From Micromonospora sonchi (GTDB taxonomy: Bacteria; Actinomycetota; Actinomycetes; Mycobacteriales; Micromonosporaceae): a DNA stretch of 64,000 bases. Shown piece after piece: positions 1 through 8,616 of this stretch. The notes beneath the pieces are model-generated. The model was not told where the DNA came from. It saw nothing but the letters and a program-made list of their open reading frames with translations, and made no database searches. Where the stretch lies: assembly GCF_014646235.1 (NCBI RefSeq), contig NZ_BMNB01000033.1, positions 1 through 64,000 on the forward strand, written 5' to 3'. Numbering within the stretch: position 1 is the stretch's first letter; every line of letters begins with the position of its first letter. Both the position numbers and the translations under genes were made by a program.

Positions 1-2
1 GC

Positions 3-320
3 CAGAACCGGTACCTGATGCTCGTCGAGGCGATCGGTTCGCAGGGCCGCTACTTCCGCTCCTTCACGGCCACCAGCCTGGGCGGCACGTGGACGCCGCA
101 GGCGACGAGTGAGAGCAACCCCTTCGCGGGTAAGGCCAACAGCGGCGCGACCTGGACCAACGACATCAGCCACGGCGAGTTGATCCGCAGCAACGCCGAC
201 CAGACCATGACCATCGACCCCTGCAACCTCCAACTGCTCTACCAGGGGCGTTCCCCCAGCTCCGGCGGCGACTACGGCCTCCTGCCGTACCGCCCCGGCG
301 TCCTCACCCTGCAACGCTGA
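3..320 (+). CDS. GH62 alpha-L-arabinofuranosidase, C-terminal part (5' end outside window)
   Basis: The reading frame is open from the window edge and ends at TGA 318-320, so only about 105 C-terminal residues are present. The segment HGELIRSNADQTMTIDPCN followed by LLYQGR and YGLLPYRPGVLTL matches the conserved end of glycoside hydrolase family 62. These secreted five-bladed propeller enzymes remove arabinofuranosyl side chains from arabinoxylan. The catalytic acids lie in the missing N-terminal part, so activity cannot be judged here. A strong stem-loop follows the stop codon. Family assignment rests on recall of the C-terminal motif and is fairly secure; any carbohydrate-binding module would be upstream of the window. 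Confidence 0.88.
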   Translation, partial: QNRYLMLVEAIGSQGRYFRSFTATSLGGTWTPQATSESNPFAGKANSGATWTNDISHGELIRSNADQTMTIDPCNLQLLYQGRSPSSGGDYGLLPYRPGVLTLQR

Positions 321-321
321 T

Positions 322-370
322 CCAATGACGCGGGCGGGCTCGGTGTCAGGCCGAGCCCGCCCGTGATTGG
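322..370. terminator. Bidirectional terminator hairpin between convergent genes
   Basis: A perfect 13-bp inverted repeat (CGGGCGGGCTCGG at 331-343, its complement at 351-363) with a 7-nt loop is flanked by a second short pairing, CCAAT 322-326 with ATTGG 366-370. It sits between the GH62 stop and the stop of the convergent TIR gene, so it can serve both strands. Confidence 0.75.
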
Positions 371-416
371 CTCACCGGGCTGGCCGCAACCGCCACGGTG
401 TGATCTTTCCGGTGGA

Positions 417-3400
417 TCAGTCGACACACTCCTCCGCGGCGTAGATCGAGCAGAGCTGCCGTCTCAGCGCCGGGATGCCGACCGGGAGGCGGATCGTTGC
501 GTCCGCCGCCGGCTCGCCTCGGTCGTGCAGAGCCACGGCGAGCATGTCACCGACCCGGCGGGCGGAGACCCGCTCGACGTCGGTTCCCACGGAGAGGCCG
601 AGATCAGCGGCCACGAGCCGACCGGTCGCCACGTCGAACAGCTCGAAGCCGCCCGTCGTGCCGACGGTGAGGACCAGCGTCCCGCCGTCGACCGGCTGCG
701 CGGTGGTGATCCGGGCCAGCCTGCTGGCCAGTCTCAGCGTCGTGGTCCAGCCTCCGCCGTCGTGCTGGTGGAGCGTCACCGCGCCCGTTCCGGGCGTATA
801 GGTGACCGCCAGCCGCCCGCTCTCGTCGAACGACGTGATCGCCCGATCCGTCGGCAGCGGCGGCCCGTCCAGGGTGGTCGTTCCACCGGCACCGCTCCGG
901 GACCAGGTGGTAATAGTGGTCTTGCGCCCGCTGCGCGCGACGATCCGGCCGGTCTCGCGACCAATGTCGTACGACAGGACCTCCAACGTCGGGTCACGAA
1001 AGACGGTACGCCCGTCGCGGCAGTCGACGAACCGGGTGTGGCCGACGCGGGCCAGCGGAATCTGCGCCTCGGCGTCGGCGCGACTGGTCGTGAAGTCCGG
1101 CCCTGGCAGGTACGCCACCCGCTTGCCCGTGCAGGCGTCGGACGGCGCGAGCGATCCCTGATCGACCAGCCAGACCCGGTTGGAGGAGTATTCGGCGACC
1201 GCAGCGCCGGTGCCGTCCGGTCTGGCCGCGACAAGTTCGGCGGGGGCCGGCAGCCGGACCCGATCGACGGCCCCTCCGGCCGCCGAAATCGCCAGTTTCT
1301 CGAGACTGACGAAGACCTCCCGCTCACCGTTCGCCGTCACGGCACCGCCCGAGTCGACGGTGGCGTCCCACGGTTTCGGCAACGACTCCGGTCCCAGGGT
1401 GGAGAGGATCTCGATGGCGAACCCGGGTTTCAGCAGGGCCACCTGATCGCCGGCTGGCGGTACGACGACGGTTTCGGTGGTCAGGGGGTCGCGCAGCACG
1501 GTTGCCCTGGCCGGTGCGAGATCCGGCAGGAACGACAGCGTGCGGCCGATGACGACCACGTCGCACGAGTCGGTGAACTCGCCGCGCCCGTCGAGCTGCC
1601 ATCCCTGCGCGGCCCCGTCGATGACCATCATGCCGTTGTCGGGCCTGTTGGTGCGGACCAGGACCCCGGTACGGTCCGCACACGTGGCGGCGATCGGCTC
1701 CGAGCCGTCGTCGGCCGGCGGCCCCAGCGGCCCCGGCACGATCGCCTGTGTCCAGGTGACCTCCGCGTTCGGCGGCACCGAACCCTGCGGTACGTCGGCA
1801 GGAGACCCCTTCGGTGGGCGTACGACCGCGGCGGTGTTGCGGTGGATCGCGACCAGTCTGCCGTCCGCCAGTGGTTCGAGACGGTTGCCGTACCCGCGCC
1901 AGCTCGGCTGTCCCTGGGAGTCCGGCAGCCGCGTTCGCCGGTTGTCGCCGGTCCAGCCGATGGTGCCGTCGGCGGTTATCCACGCCGCTTCGCCGGTCAT
2001 CCGGTCGAAGTTCAGCAGCGGTGCGACGTCGACGGCGGCGGCGGGAACGGTCAGCTTCCGCAGGTGCGGCCGGCCCTCGCGCAGCGCGATCATGGCCCAC
2101 TGCCGGCCGCCTGAGCTGACGAGGAAACCGCCGCGTTGGTCGGCGGCCTTCGCCGACCAGCGGGACGGGACCGGCACCGGCAGCCGGCTGCCCTCCGATG
2201 TCACGACCGCGACCCCGGCCGGGCCCGTCACGACCGCGACCCGGGCGTACGGGTGGGCCGCGACGCTGTCGACGCCGGCCAGGGCCGTCGTGCTGCCGTG
2301 CAGGTCCACCGCGTACGCCGTGCCGCCCGCGATGCCGCTTGCGTGCCGGTCGCTGGCCCCGCCCGGAGCGGTGTCTCCGCTCAACAGGATCACACCGGCG
2401 GCGAAGCGGTGCACCTGGCAGGCGGCTCGGGGGGCGGCGTCGAGACGGGTGCTCTTCGCTGTCCCGAGGTTGATCAGCATCGGCCCGGTGGCGGCGCACG
2501 CCGCGAGGTGATTGCTGCCCACGAAGGTGACGTCCCGCAGGTCGGCGGCGTCGGTCGGGACGGTGGCCGCGACCCGCCCTGTCATGATCTCCCACACTTG
2601 CAGGACCGAGCTGTTCGGCTCCCGGCCCGCGCCCCAGGCCACCAGCCTTGTTCCGTCTGCGGAGAAGCTACCGCCCGCCGCCGGGTGGCCGGTCTCCGCC
2701 TCGGGATACGTCAGGGCCCGAGTCAGCCGGCGCGTCGCATGGGACACGGCGAGCATGGCCGACCGTACGGTGGGGCTGTCGCTGTGCCGGGCGGCGCGCA
2801 GCGCGCGTTCGATGGCCAGCGTGGGCGTCTCCGTCGCGGCCAGCAATGCCTCCGCGGCATCGGCCTGGGCGAGCGCCTGCTCGGCGTTGCGCTCCGCCTC
2901 GCGGCGGCTGTTCAGCGCGGCGACGCTACCGGCGGTCGCGGCCACGGTGAGCAGGGCCATCAACGCGGCGACGGCGGTGAAGGTACGGGTCCGTCGCCGC
3001 TGGTACGTCGCCTCTTCAAGCAGGAACTCGTTGGCGCCGATGTCCATCAGCGCGGCGCAGAGCCCGGTCACACCCTCCTGACCGCGTACCGTCGACCGGT
3101 CGGCCAGATCGATCCACTTCTGCTCGACCGGGAACAACCCCCGCAGCGGTGCGGGTAGGGCCAGCGGATTGCGGAACGTGCCCGCGCTGTCGTCCCAGCT
3201 CAGGTCCAGCTCCGGGTCCAGCCGGACCAGGAATAGTCGGTCCGCGGTGCCGCCGCTGGCCAGCCAGTGGGAGATTTCCTGGGCCACCCAACTCGACTCG
3301 ACGGTTACCCGGGACAACAGCACGATGAGGCACCGGGACTGTGCGACGGCGGTGCGGATCTCGTCGCTCAGCGGACCGGGCCTGAGATCGGAGGTGTCCA

Positions 3401-3545
3401 GGTAGACGGCGAACCCGGCGCCTGCGGCATGGCGCTTCGCGATCGCATACAGATCGCGTTTGAGTCGTCTGGCGACCCGCCGTCCGCTGCTGTGGTAGCT
3501 GATGAAGGCGTGGTACCGGGTCTGCTCGTTCACGGCTGTGGACAT
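417..3545 (-). CDS. TIR domain - transmembrane - beta-propeller protein
   Basis: The protein has 1042 residues. Residues about 10-145 form a TIR domain: YHAFISYHSS opens it and SSWVAQE carries Glu90, the position of the catalytic Glu in NADase-type TIRs. A hydrophobic span at about 189-211 is followed by a charged Ala/Glu/Arg-rich coiled segment (213-240). The remaining ~750 residues hold repeated GxxxVAV/D-rich strands like a WD40/TolB-type propeller. The likely topology is a cytoplasmic TIR with an extracytoplasmic propeller. The gene overlaps the upstream lipoprotein gene by 16 nt; a GTG at 3533 giving a GTGA overlap is an alternative start, and neither has a clear Shine-Dalgarno sequence. 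TIR proteins act in NAD+ depletion defence or in scaffolding. Which applies here is unknown. Confidence 0.8.
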   Translation of the reverse strand: MSTAVNEQTRYHAFISYHSSGRRVARRLKRDLYAIAKRHAAGAGFAVYLDTSDLRPGPLSDEIRTAVAQSRCLIVLLSRVTVESSWVAQEISHWLASGGTADRLFLVRLDPELDLSWDDSAGTFRNPLALPAPLRGLFPVEQKWIDLADRSTVRGQEGVTGLCAALMDIGANEFLLEEATYQRRRTRTFTAVAALMALLTVAATAGSVAALNSRREAERNAEQALAQADAAEALLAATETPTLAIERALRAARHSDSPTVRSAMLAVSHATRRLTRALTYPEAETGHPAAGGSFSADGTRLVAWGAGREPNSSVLQVWEIMTGRVAATVPTDAADLRDVTFVGSNHLAACAATGPMLINLGTAKSTRLDAAPRAACQVHRFAAGVILLSGDTAPGGASDRHASGIAGGTAYAVDLHGSTTALAGVDSVAAHPYARVAVVTGPAGVAVVTSEGSRLPVPVPSRWSAKAADQRGGFLVSSGGRQWAMIALREGRPHLRKLTVPAAAVDVAPLLNFDRMTGEAAWITADGTIGWTGDNRRTRLPDSQGQPSWRGYGNRLEPLADGRLVAIHRNTAAVVRPPKGSPADVPQGSVPPNAEVTWTQAIVPGPLGPPADDGSEPIAATCADRTGVLVRTNRPDNGMMVIDGAAQGWQLDGRGEFTDSCDVVVIGRTLSFLPDLAPARATVLRDPLTTETVVVPPAGDQVALLKPGFAIEILSTLGPESLPKPWDATVDSGGAVTANGEREVFVSLEKLAISAAGGAVDRVRLPAPAELVAARPDGTGAAVAEYSSNRVWLVDQGSLAPSDACTGKRVAYLPGPDFTTSRADAEAQIPLARVGHTRFVDCRDGRTVFRDPTLEVLSYDIGRETGRIVARSGRKTTITTWSRSGAGGTTTLDGPPLPTDRAITSFDESGRLAVTYTPGTGAVTLHQHDGGGWTTTLRLASRLARITTAQPVDGGTLVLTVGTTGGFELFDVATGRLVAADLGLSVGTDVERVSARRVGDMLAVALHDRGEPAADATIRLPVGIPALRRQLCSIYAAEECVD

Positions 3546-4729
3546 CCGGCGGGTGCCGGACGACCGAGACCGATCCGGTGGTAGCGGCCGAGGCGCTCAC
3601 CGGAGCCGCGGCTGAGCACCCGGTCAGGGTAGTTGCCGCCGACCGTGAGTACGTCGTCGCAGCCGGGGCCGATCCAGCGCGCGAAGATCGCCCGATGGTC
3701 ACCGGAGTCCACGGGGGCCCCGGTGGTGGGATCGACCGTACGCTGCCAGATCTGCGGCTCTGGATCGCAGATGTCGTTCTCCGGCGGGTTGTGCAGTTCG
3801 CCGGTGGCGATGAGCTTGTCGGCCGCCCATTGCAGGTCGGTCAGGAAGAACCACGGGTCGGCGGTGTCCGAGTCCACCTGTGGAACGGCGGGTTCGACCG
3901 GCTGGACCCGCAGCGACCCGAGATCGATCATCACCGGCGCGTAGTGCGTGTGGCAGTATCCGCTCGACCCGCCGGCGCCCACCGCGAGTCGGCGACCGTC
4001 CGGGGAGACCGCGGAGCGGCCGAGCAGACCCATGATCTTCGTGCTGGCGAGCAACCGGCCGTCGAAGGCGTACTGGGCGATGATCGAGGGGCCGCGCCGA
4101 TAGCCGCCGTCCCGTGCCACGTAGCCGACGGTGATCCGCTCTTCGTCGGCGGCGAGCGTGATCGGGGATTCGTCGTTCTCCGCCGGATAGTCCGTGGTGG
4201 CGCGCTCCTCCAGTCGCTGGGCCGGAACGGCCCGGCTCGTGGACAGGTCGTGCTCGAACAGCACCAGATCGAAGCCGTTGCCGGGGGTGAAGTTTCTCCG
4301 GCTGGTCACGATGAAGCGGTCGGTCACCGCGACCCCGACACAGTCGACGCAGTCCGCGATGATCGCCGGCCGGTGCTGCTGCACCACCGCGATGTGATCG
4401 GCGTAGACCACCGCCGCACGTGCCGCGTCGATCCCGGCCACCAGCTGACCACGCGGATCGCTCTCCGCCGGCTCGATGCCGTCCACCCGCGCCAACCAGT
4501 CGGTGCCCGCCAGGGCGAGGCCGTCCGCGCCGATGGCCACGACGAACTCCGGGGCCAGCGCTGCCGAGGTGGTCGAGGGGACCGGAGGAACCGGGGTGTC
4601 GGACGAGCTGCAGGAGATCAGTAGCGACGTGGCCAGGAGCAGTGCGACCGATATCCGCAGCGATCTGCGCGTCGTCCGGGCGTACTCTCGGCTCTGCCCC
4701 TGGGGCGCGATGCAGGCCCGTTCAAACAC
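3530..4729 (-). CDS. Secreted lipoprotein with propeller-like repeats, coupled to the TIR gene
   Basis: The start was set at GTG 4729 because AGAGGAGGG lies 5-6 nt upstream; the longer frame to 4912 runs through the neighbouring terminator. The 399-residue product begins with an Arg-rich n-region, a hydrophobic core and the lipobox LLISC, so it should be a lipid-anchored exported protein. The mature part has repeated short beta-strand segments (AVSPDGRRLAVG is a typical propeller blade) like the C-terminal domain of the TIR protein encoded next. Overlap with the TIR gene implies translational coupling. It could be an extracellular sensor or partner of the TIR protein; no enzymatic motif is visible. 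Confidence 0.75.
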   Translation of the reverse strand: MFERACIAPQGQSREYARTTRRSLRISVALLLATSLLISCSSSDTPVPPVPSTTSAALAPEFVVAIGADGLALAGTDWLARVDGIEPAESDPRGQLVAGIDAARAAVVYADHIAVVQQHRPAIIADCVDCVGVAVTDRFIVTSRRNFTPGNGFDLVLFEHDLSTSRAVPAQRLEERATTDYPAENDESPITLAADEERITVGYVARDGGYRRGPSIIAQYAFDGRLLASTKIMGLLGRSAVSPDGRRLAVGAGGSSGYCHTHYAPVMIDLGSLRVQPVEPAVPQVDSDTADPWFFLTDLQWAADKLIATGELHNPPENDICDPEPQIWQRTVDPTTGAPVDSGDHRAIFARWIGPGCDDVLTVGGNYPDRVLSRGSGERLGRYHRIGLGRPAPAGCPQP

Positions 4730-4886
4730 GGCGGCCCTCCTCTGCCCTCGGATCGTAGTTCTTGGATGAACTGCTGCCGCGTTGACGGTTCGTGGCCGCA
4801 GGGTGACAAGCCGTTTCAAACGTAAGCCCGGCGGGCAACCCGACGCGCGGTGCCTTGACGCAGCAACGGACCCTTCTTCGCCCGGT

Positions 4887-4922
4887 GTGGCCCCCGGTGC
4901 CACGCCCGGCACCGGGGGCCAC
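4887..4922. terminator. Terminator after the macB-like operon
   Basis: A perfect 15-bp stem (GTGGCCCCCGGTGCC at 4887-4901 with its complement at 4908-4922) and a 6-nt loop lies just past the permease stop on the minus strand and upstream of the lipoprotein promoter region. Confidence 0.75.
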
Positions 4923-4934
4923 TGCTGCCCGCTG

Positions 4935-6155
4935 CTACCCGGTGGCGAGCGCTTCGGTGGGTGCCAGGCGGGAGGCTCGGATCGCCGGGTAGAGGCCGGC
5001 GAGGCCGCCGATCACCAACGTGGCGACGACGCCGCCGAGCGTCGCCCACGCCGGTACCACGGCCGGCCAGTCCTGGGAGAGCGCGTATCCGGCGGTGACC
5101 AGGATGCCGAGCAGCACCCCGCCGGTCCCGCCGAGCGCCGACAGCAGCAGCGACTCGGAGAGGAACTGGGTGCGGATCTGCCCCCGGGTGGCGCCGAGCG
5201 AGCGGCGCAGGCCGATCTCGGCACGCCGTTCCAGCACCGAGATGACCATGGTGTTGGCCACCCCGACCCCGCCGACGAGCAGGGCCACCGCACCCAGGCC
5301 GAGCAGCAGCGCGGTGAACGTCTCGTCGGTGGCCTGGGCGGCGGCCAGGGCGTCCGAGGGGCGCGAGACGTCGACCTCGTTCGGTGCCTCCGGGTTGGCG
5401 GTCGCCCCGAGCACCGCACGGACCGCCTCGACCTGGTTGGCTTCGGCCCGGGTGTAGACGGTCGTCGGGTGGCCGTCGAACCCCAGGTGGCTGGCCGCGA
5501 CCTCCCAACCGATCAGGGCCGAGCTGTCGAGTTCGGGCGCGAGCGGGGCGGGGGCGAGGATGCCCGCCACGGTGAACCAGCGGCCACCTAGCCACACCTG
5601 CACGTCGGGACCGGCGGCCGAGAGCCCGAGGCGTTCGGCGGCGGTCGCGCCGAGCACGACCGCCGGGTACCGGGCGGTGGCCTCGTTGAGCCAGGTGCCG
5701 CTCGCCACCTCGATCCCGACGGTCTCCAGCAGGCTGAGCTGGGCGGCCCGGACGGCGATGCCGCCGGTCTCCGCCACCGGGATGCGGTCGGTCCGGTAGA
5801 CGTTGCCAGCGAGCTGGCCGGTGGCCGTCGCTCGGGTCACCGGCCCGATCCGCTTGATCATCGCCACCGCCTCAAGCGGAAGCTGCGCGTCGCCGCCGAA
5901 GAGGGTCCGGCCCGGTGACACGGTCAGCAGGTTGGTGCCGAGCGCGGCGAGGGTGCGATCCAGCTCGGCACGGGACGACGACGAGATCCCGACCACGGCG
6001 ATCATCGCGGCGATGCCGATGGCGATACCCAGTGCCGAGAGGAACGCCCGCAGCGGTCGGGTCCGCAACCCGACCCCGCCGACGCGGACGATATCGGCCG
6101 CAGGCATCCGGGCCGGGGCGAGCCGGGGCGTCCGGTCCGGGGAGAGCAGCGTCAT
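4935..6155 (-). CDS. MacB/FtsX-type ABC transporter permease
   Basis: The protein has 406 residues in the usual MacB order: an N-terminal membrane segment (ALGIAIGIAAMIAVVGISSS, about 41-60), a large extracytoplasmic domain, then three C-terminal membrane spans with the FtsX signature ANTMVISVLERRAEIGLRRS. It is the membrane half of a MacB-type mechanotransmission transporter, working with the ATPase encoded 1 nt upstream and the adaptor before that. It is the last gene of a four-gene operon and is followed by a strong hairpin. Such systems in actinomycetes export peptides or antibiotics or sense envelope stress; the substrate cannot be read from the sequence. Confidence 0.9.
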   Translation of the reverse strand: MTLLSPDRTPRLAPARMPAADIVRVGGVGLRTRPLRAFLSALGIAIGIAAMIAVVGISSSSRAELDRTLAALGTNLLTVSPGRTLFGGDAQLPLEAVAMIKRIGPVTRATATGQLAGNVYRTDRIPVAETGGIAVRAAQLSLLETVGIEVASGTWLNEATARYPAVVLGATAAERLGLSAAGPDVQVWLGGRWFTVAGILAPAPLAPELDSSALIGWEVAASHLGFDGHPTTVYTRAEANQVEAVRAVLGATANPEAPNEVDVSRPSDALAAAQATDETFTALLLGLGAVALLVGGVGVANTMVISVLERRAEIGLRRSLGATRGQIRTQFLSESLLLSALGGTGGVLLGILVTAGYALSQDWPAVVPAWATLGGVVATLVIGGLAGLYPAIRASRLAPTEALATG

Positions 6156-6156
6156 C

Positions 6157-6852
6157 TCAGCTCACCCCGCTCGGCACCGGTCGCGAGTCGGCGCACAGCC
6201 GCCCGTCGCGCATCTGCACCTGACGCGGCAGGCTGGCAGCGATCTCCCGGTCATGCGTGATCACGACGACCGTGGTCCCGGTCCGGTGCAGCCCGTGCAA
6301 AAGATCGAGCACGGCCGCGCCGGAGCTGGTGTCGAGGTTGCCGGTCGGCTCGTCGGCCAGCAGCACGGCCGGCTCGCCGACGACCGCGCGGGCCACCGCG
6401 ACCCGTTGTCGCTCGCCGCCGGAAAGCTCGTGTGGCCGGTGCCCGAGCCGGTGGCCGAGGCCGACGCGGTGCAGCGCGGCCTCCGCGCGCCGCCGTCGCT
6501 CCCGCCGGGGTACGCCGGCATAGAGCAACCCGTCCGCCACGTTGTCGAGCACCGGTACGCCCGGGGCCAGGTGGAACTGCTGGAACACGAAGCCGATCCG
6601 GGTGGCCCGGAGCGTGGAGAGCTGCCGATCGGTCAGTCGCGCCACGTCGTGACCGTCGATCAGCACCGTGCCCGAGGTGGGTCGGTCCAGCGTGCCGATC
6701 ACGTTCAGCATGGTCGACTTGCCGGAGCCGGACGGTCCGACGATCGCCACCAGTTCGCCATGGCGCACGCGCAGCGACACGGCGGCGAGGGCGACCACCC
6801 CGCCGGCATACCGCTTGCCGACCTGGTCGAGCACGATCACGTCCCCGGTCAT
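6157..6852 (-). CDS. MacB/LolD-type ABC transporter ATP-binding protein
   Basis: The protein is 231 residues with all ABC motifs: Walker A GPSGSGKST, the Q-loop in FVFQQFHL, signature LSGGERQRVAVARA, Walker B VLLADEPTGNLD and the H-loop in VVVITHD. The conserved TGNLD tail is typical of the MacB/LolD subfamily. The ATG at 6852 overlaps the adaptor stop as ATGA, and the permease starts 1 nt after its own stop, so the three are translated as a unit. It hydrolyses ATP to drive the adjacent permease. Confidence 0.95.
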   Translation of the reverse strand: MTGDVIVLDQVGKRYAGGVVALAAVSLRVRHGELVAIVGPSGSGKSTMLNVIGTLDRPTSGTVLIDGHDVARLTDRQLSTLRATRIGFVFQQFHLAPGVPVLDNVADGLLYAGVPRRERRRRAEAALHRVGLGHRLGHRPHELSGGERQRVAVARAVVGEPAVLLADEPTGNLDTSSGAAVLDLLHGLHRTGTTVVVITHDREIAASLPRQVQMRDGRLCADSRPVPSGVS

Positions 6853-7937
6853 CGCGGCATCCCGACGGTCGTGCCCTCGGTGATCCCGTCACCGGTGACC
6901 TCGACCCGGCCGTTCGCGAACAACCCGGTGGTGACGGCGACGATCCGGCTCGACCCGCCGTCGATGACCTCCAGCCCGTAGCCACCCTCGGCCAGCGCCA
7001 GCAGCGCGGCGACCGGAACGGTCAGCACATCGGGACGCTCGCTGACGGTGAAGGTCACCTCGGCCGAGGCCCGGTCGAAGTCGGCCAACGCCTTCTGGTC
7101 GTCGACGCTGACGACCACCTCGATCTTCGTCTCGCCAGTGGAGTCGCCGGTCGTGCCCGTCGCGCCGCTCACGATCTTCGTCTCGACCGTGCTGACCCTG
7201 CCCGCCACCCGCCGGCCGTCGGGCAGGCCGATCTCGACCGGCTCGCCCCGCTTGGCCAGGCGCTGGTCGTCGACATCGAGTTCCGTGGTGATCAGTCGGT
7301 CGGTGCCGCTGTAGGTCAGCACCGCCTGCCCCGGTTGGACGATCGCGCCGACGTCGAGCTGGTGGCCCTCGATCCGGACCGGGCCGTCGGCGTACCCGAT
7401 CCGGCCCAGCTCGACCCGGCCGGTCTCGGCCACGCCGAGCTTCTCCTGCCAGGCGCGGACCGCGTCGGCGGTGGCCCAGGTGTACTCGTCGTCGACGGTG
7501 AAGCCGGTGTAGCCGAGCGCCTTCAGGTTCCGCTCCAACTGCTCGACGTCCGGCCCTTCGACGCCCGGCTGAAGCGTCCGGTACATGGGCACCTTCCCGT
7601 ACAGCAGCACCACCGGATCGCCGTCGACGGCGTAGAGCGCCTTGCCGCGCCGCACGGTGGCACCGGTTTCCGGCAGCGCGGTGATCGTGCCGGGTAGCCG
7701 ACTGGTGGCGGTCCGGCTCGGGCCGTACCCGAGTTCACCGTCGACGGTCTGTGCGTCGGCGAGGGCCTGCCGGGTGACGGTGGCACTGGCGGGCGGCGCG
7801 GTGCCGGCCTCGGCGGCGGCACCGCCCGCGCCACCACCGAAACCGACCGAGGCTGCCACGCCGGCGAGGGCGACCAGCAGCAACGCCACGCCCCCGGCGA
7901 CCGCCCCCACCCGGTTACGACGGGCGGGCCGCGTCAT
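6849..7937 (-). CDS. HlyD/MFP-like periplasmic adaptor with peptidoglycan-binding domain
   Basis: The start at ATG 7937 overlaps the upstream stop as ATGA; the reading frame continues upstream but lies inside that gene. The 362-residue product has one N-terminal membrane anchor (about 9-30), a barrel/lipoyl-like segment, a PG_binding_1 domain (GVEGPDVEQLERNLKALGY through VRAWQEKLG) and a C-terminal membrane-proximal region ending in an IVAVTTGLFANGRVEVTG segment. This architecture (adaptor plus peptidoglycan-binding insert) is the common Gram-positive partner of MacB-type ABC transporters, tying the transporter to the cell wall. Confidence 0.9.
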   Translation of the reverse strand: MTRPARRNRVGAVAGGVALLLVALAGVAASVGFGGGAGGAAAEAGTAPPASATVTRQALADAQTVDGELGYGPSRTATSRLPGTITALPETGATVRRGKALYAVDGDPVVLLYGKVPMYRTLQPGVEGPDVEQLERNLKALGYTGFTVDDEYTWATADAVRAWQEKLGVAETGRVELGRIGYADGPVRIEGHQLDVGAIVQPGQAVLTYSGTDRLITTELDVDDQRLAKRGEPVEIGLPDGRRVAGRVSTVETKIVSGATGTTGDSTGETKIEVVVSVDDQKALADFDRASAEVTFTVSERPDVLTVPVAALLALAEGGYGLEVIDGGSSRIVAVTTGLFANGRVEVTGDGITEGTTVGMPR

Positions 7938-8461
7938 CGGCCATCCCCGAACCGGGGCGCGTGCTGCCGGCACTTCTCCATCGCCGCGCGGAACGTCGAA
8001 TCGTCCATGTCGAACCGGAAGGCGTCCCGCTGGATCTGGATCCGGCCGTCCGGGGCCGGGTCCGGGAAGTCCGGTACGCCGTTCTCCCGCATGCACCGGG
8101 CCATCGCCCGCATCTGTTCGAGCTGCTGCGCGTCGAGCTGCGGCGGTTGGCCGCCGTTGGGCAGCAGCTCGCGGCACTTCTCCATGGCCGCCTCGACCTT
8201 GCTCCGGTCCACGCTGCCGTCGAACCGCAACCCCGGCCCGCCGTCGCCCTGCGGGTCGGGCAGGTCCACGCCGTTCTCCCGCATGCACCGGGTGAATTCG
8301 AGCCGCCGTTCGGCGTCGCTGCCCTCGGTGCCGGTCGCGGAGGCGGAGGGTGTGGCCGCCCCGCCGGCCGTGGCCACGCCGGTGCCGGCGTCGTCCCGGC
8401 CGGCGCACCCGGTCAGCGCGAGCGCCAGCAGCGCGGGGAGCAAGAGAGTTCTCCGTCGCAT
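7934..8461 (-). CDS. Lipoprotein with duplicated CMRENG motifs, first gene of the efflux operon
   Basis: The 175-residue protein starts with a lipoprotein signal (MRRRTLLLPALLALALTGC, lipobox Cys19). The mature part contains two copies of a cysteine-containing unit, RCMRENGVDLPDPQGDG and RCMRENGVPDFPDPAPDG, each followed by a KCRELLP or KCRQHAP segment, so four cysteines are placed symmetrically. Proteins of this type are often found next to MacB-like operons in actinomycetes, but I know of no established function. An AAAGGAC Shine-Dalgarno lies 7 nt upstream of the ATG. It is probably an extracytoplasmic accessory or substrate-binding subunit. Confidence 0.75.
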   Translation of the reverse strand: MRRRTLLLPALLALALTGCAGRDDAGTGVATAGGAATPSASATGTEGSDAERRLEFTRCMRENGVDLPDPQGDGGPGLRFDGSVDRSKVEAAMEKCRELLPNGGQPPQLDAQQLEQMRAMARCMRENGVPDFPDPAPDGRIQIQRDAFRFDMDDSTFRAAMEKCRQHAPRFGDGR

Positions 8462-8616
8462 CGTCGGTGTCCTTTCCGGCGTCCGGCGTCTCTCGCCGGA
8501 CGGTGCGCCCGGCGCAGCCGCCGGACGACCGGGCCAGTTCAGCCGACGCCGCGTATCGCGGGCATAACCGAATCTGTTTACGGCGGTGTTATCTCCGGTC
8601 GCGGCACCATTGGCGG
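8462..8616. promoter_or_regulatory. Divergent promoter region, efflux operon / two-component system
   Basis: This 155-bp region separates the lipoprotein start (minus) from the response regulator GTG (plus). It holds a perfect 8-bp stem-loop, GTCCGGCG/CGCCGGAC at 8481-8501, in the leader of the efflux operon. An imperfect inverted repeat (ATAACCG near 8565, CGGTGTTAT near 8584) lies just before the regulator gene and is a plausible autoregulatory operator. Both are read from sequence only. Confidence 0.45.

Noticed and set aside
363..2114. 583-residue open frame on the plus strand
   Set aside because: Antisense to the TIR-propeller gene; Arg/Pro/Gly-rich composition typical of a GC-rich shadow frame, with no domain.
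4730..4912. N-terminal extension of the lipoprotein gene up to 4912
   Set aside because: It runs through the operon terminator and adds a non-signal sequence; GTG 4729 has AGAGGAGGG and gives a normal lipoprotein signal.
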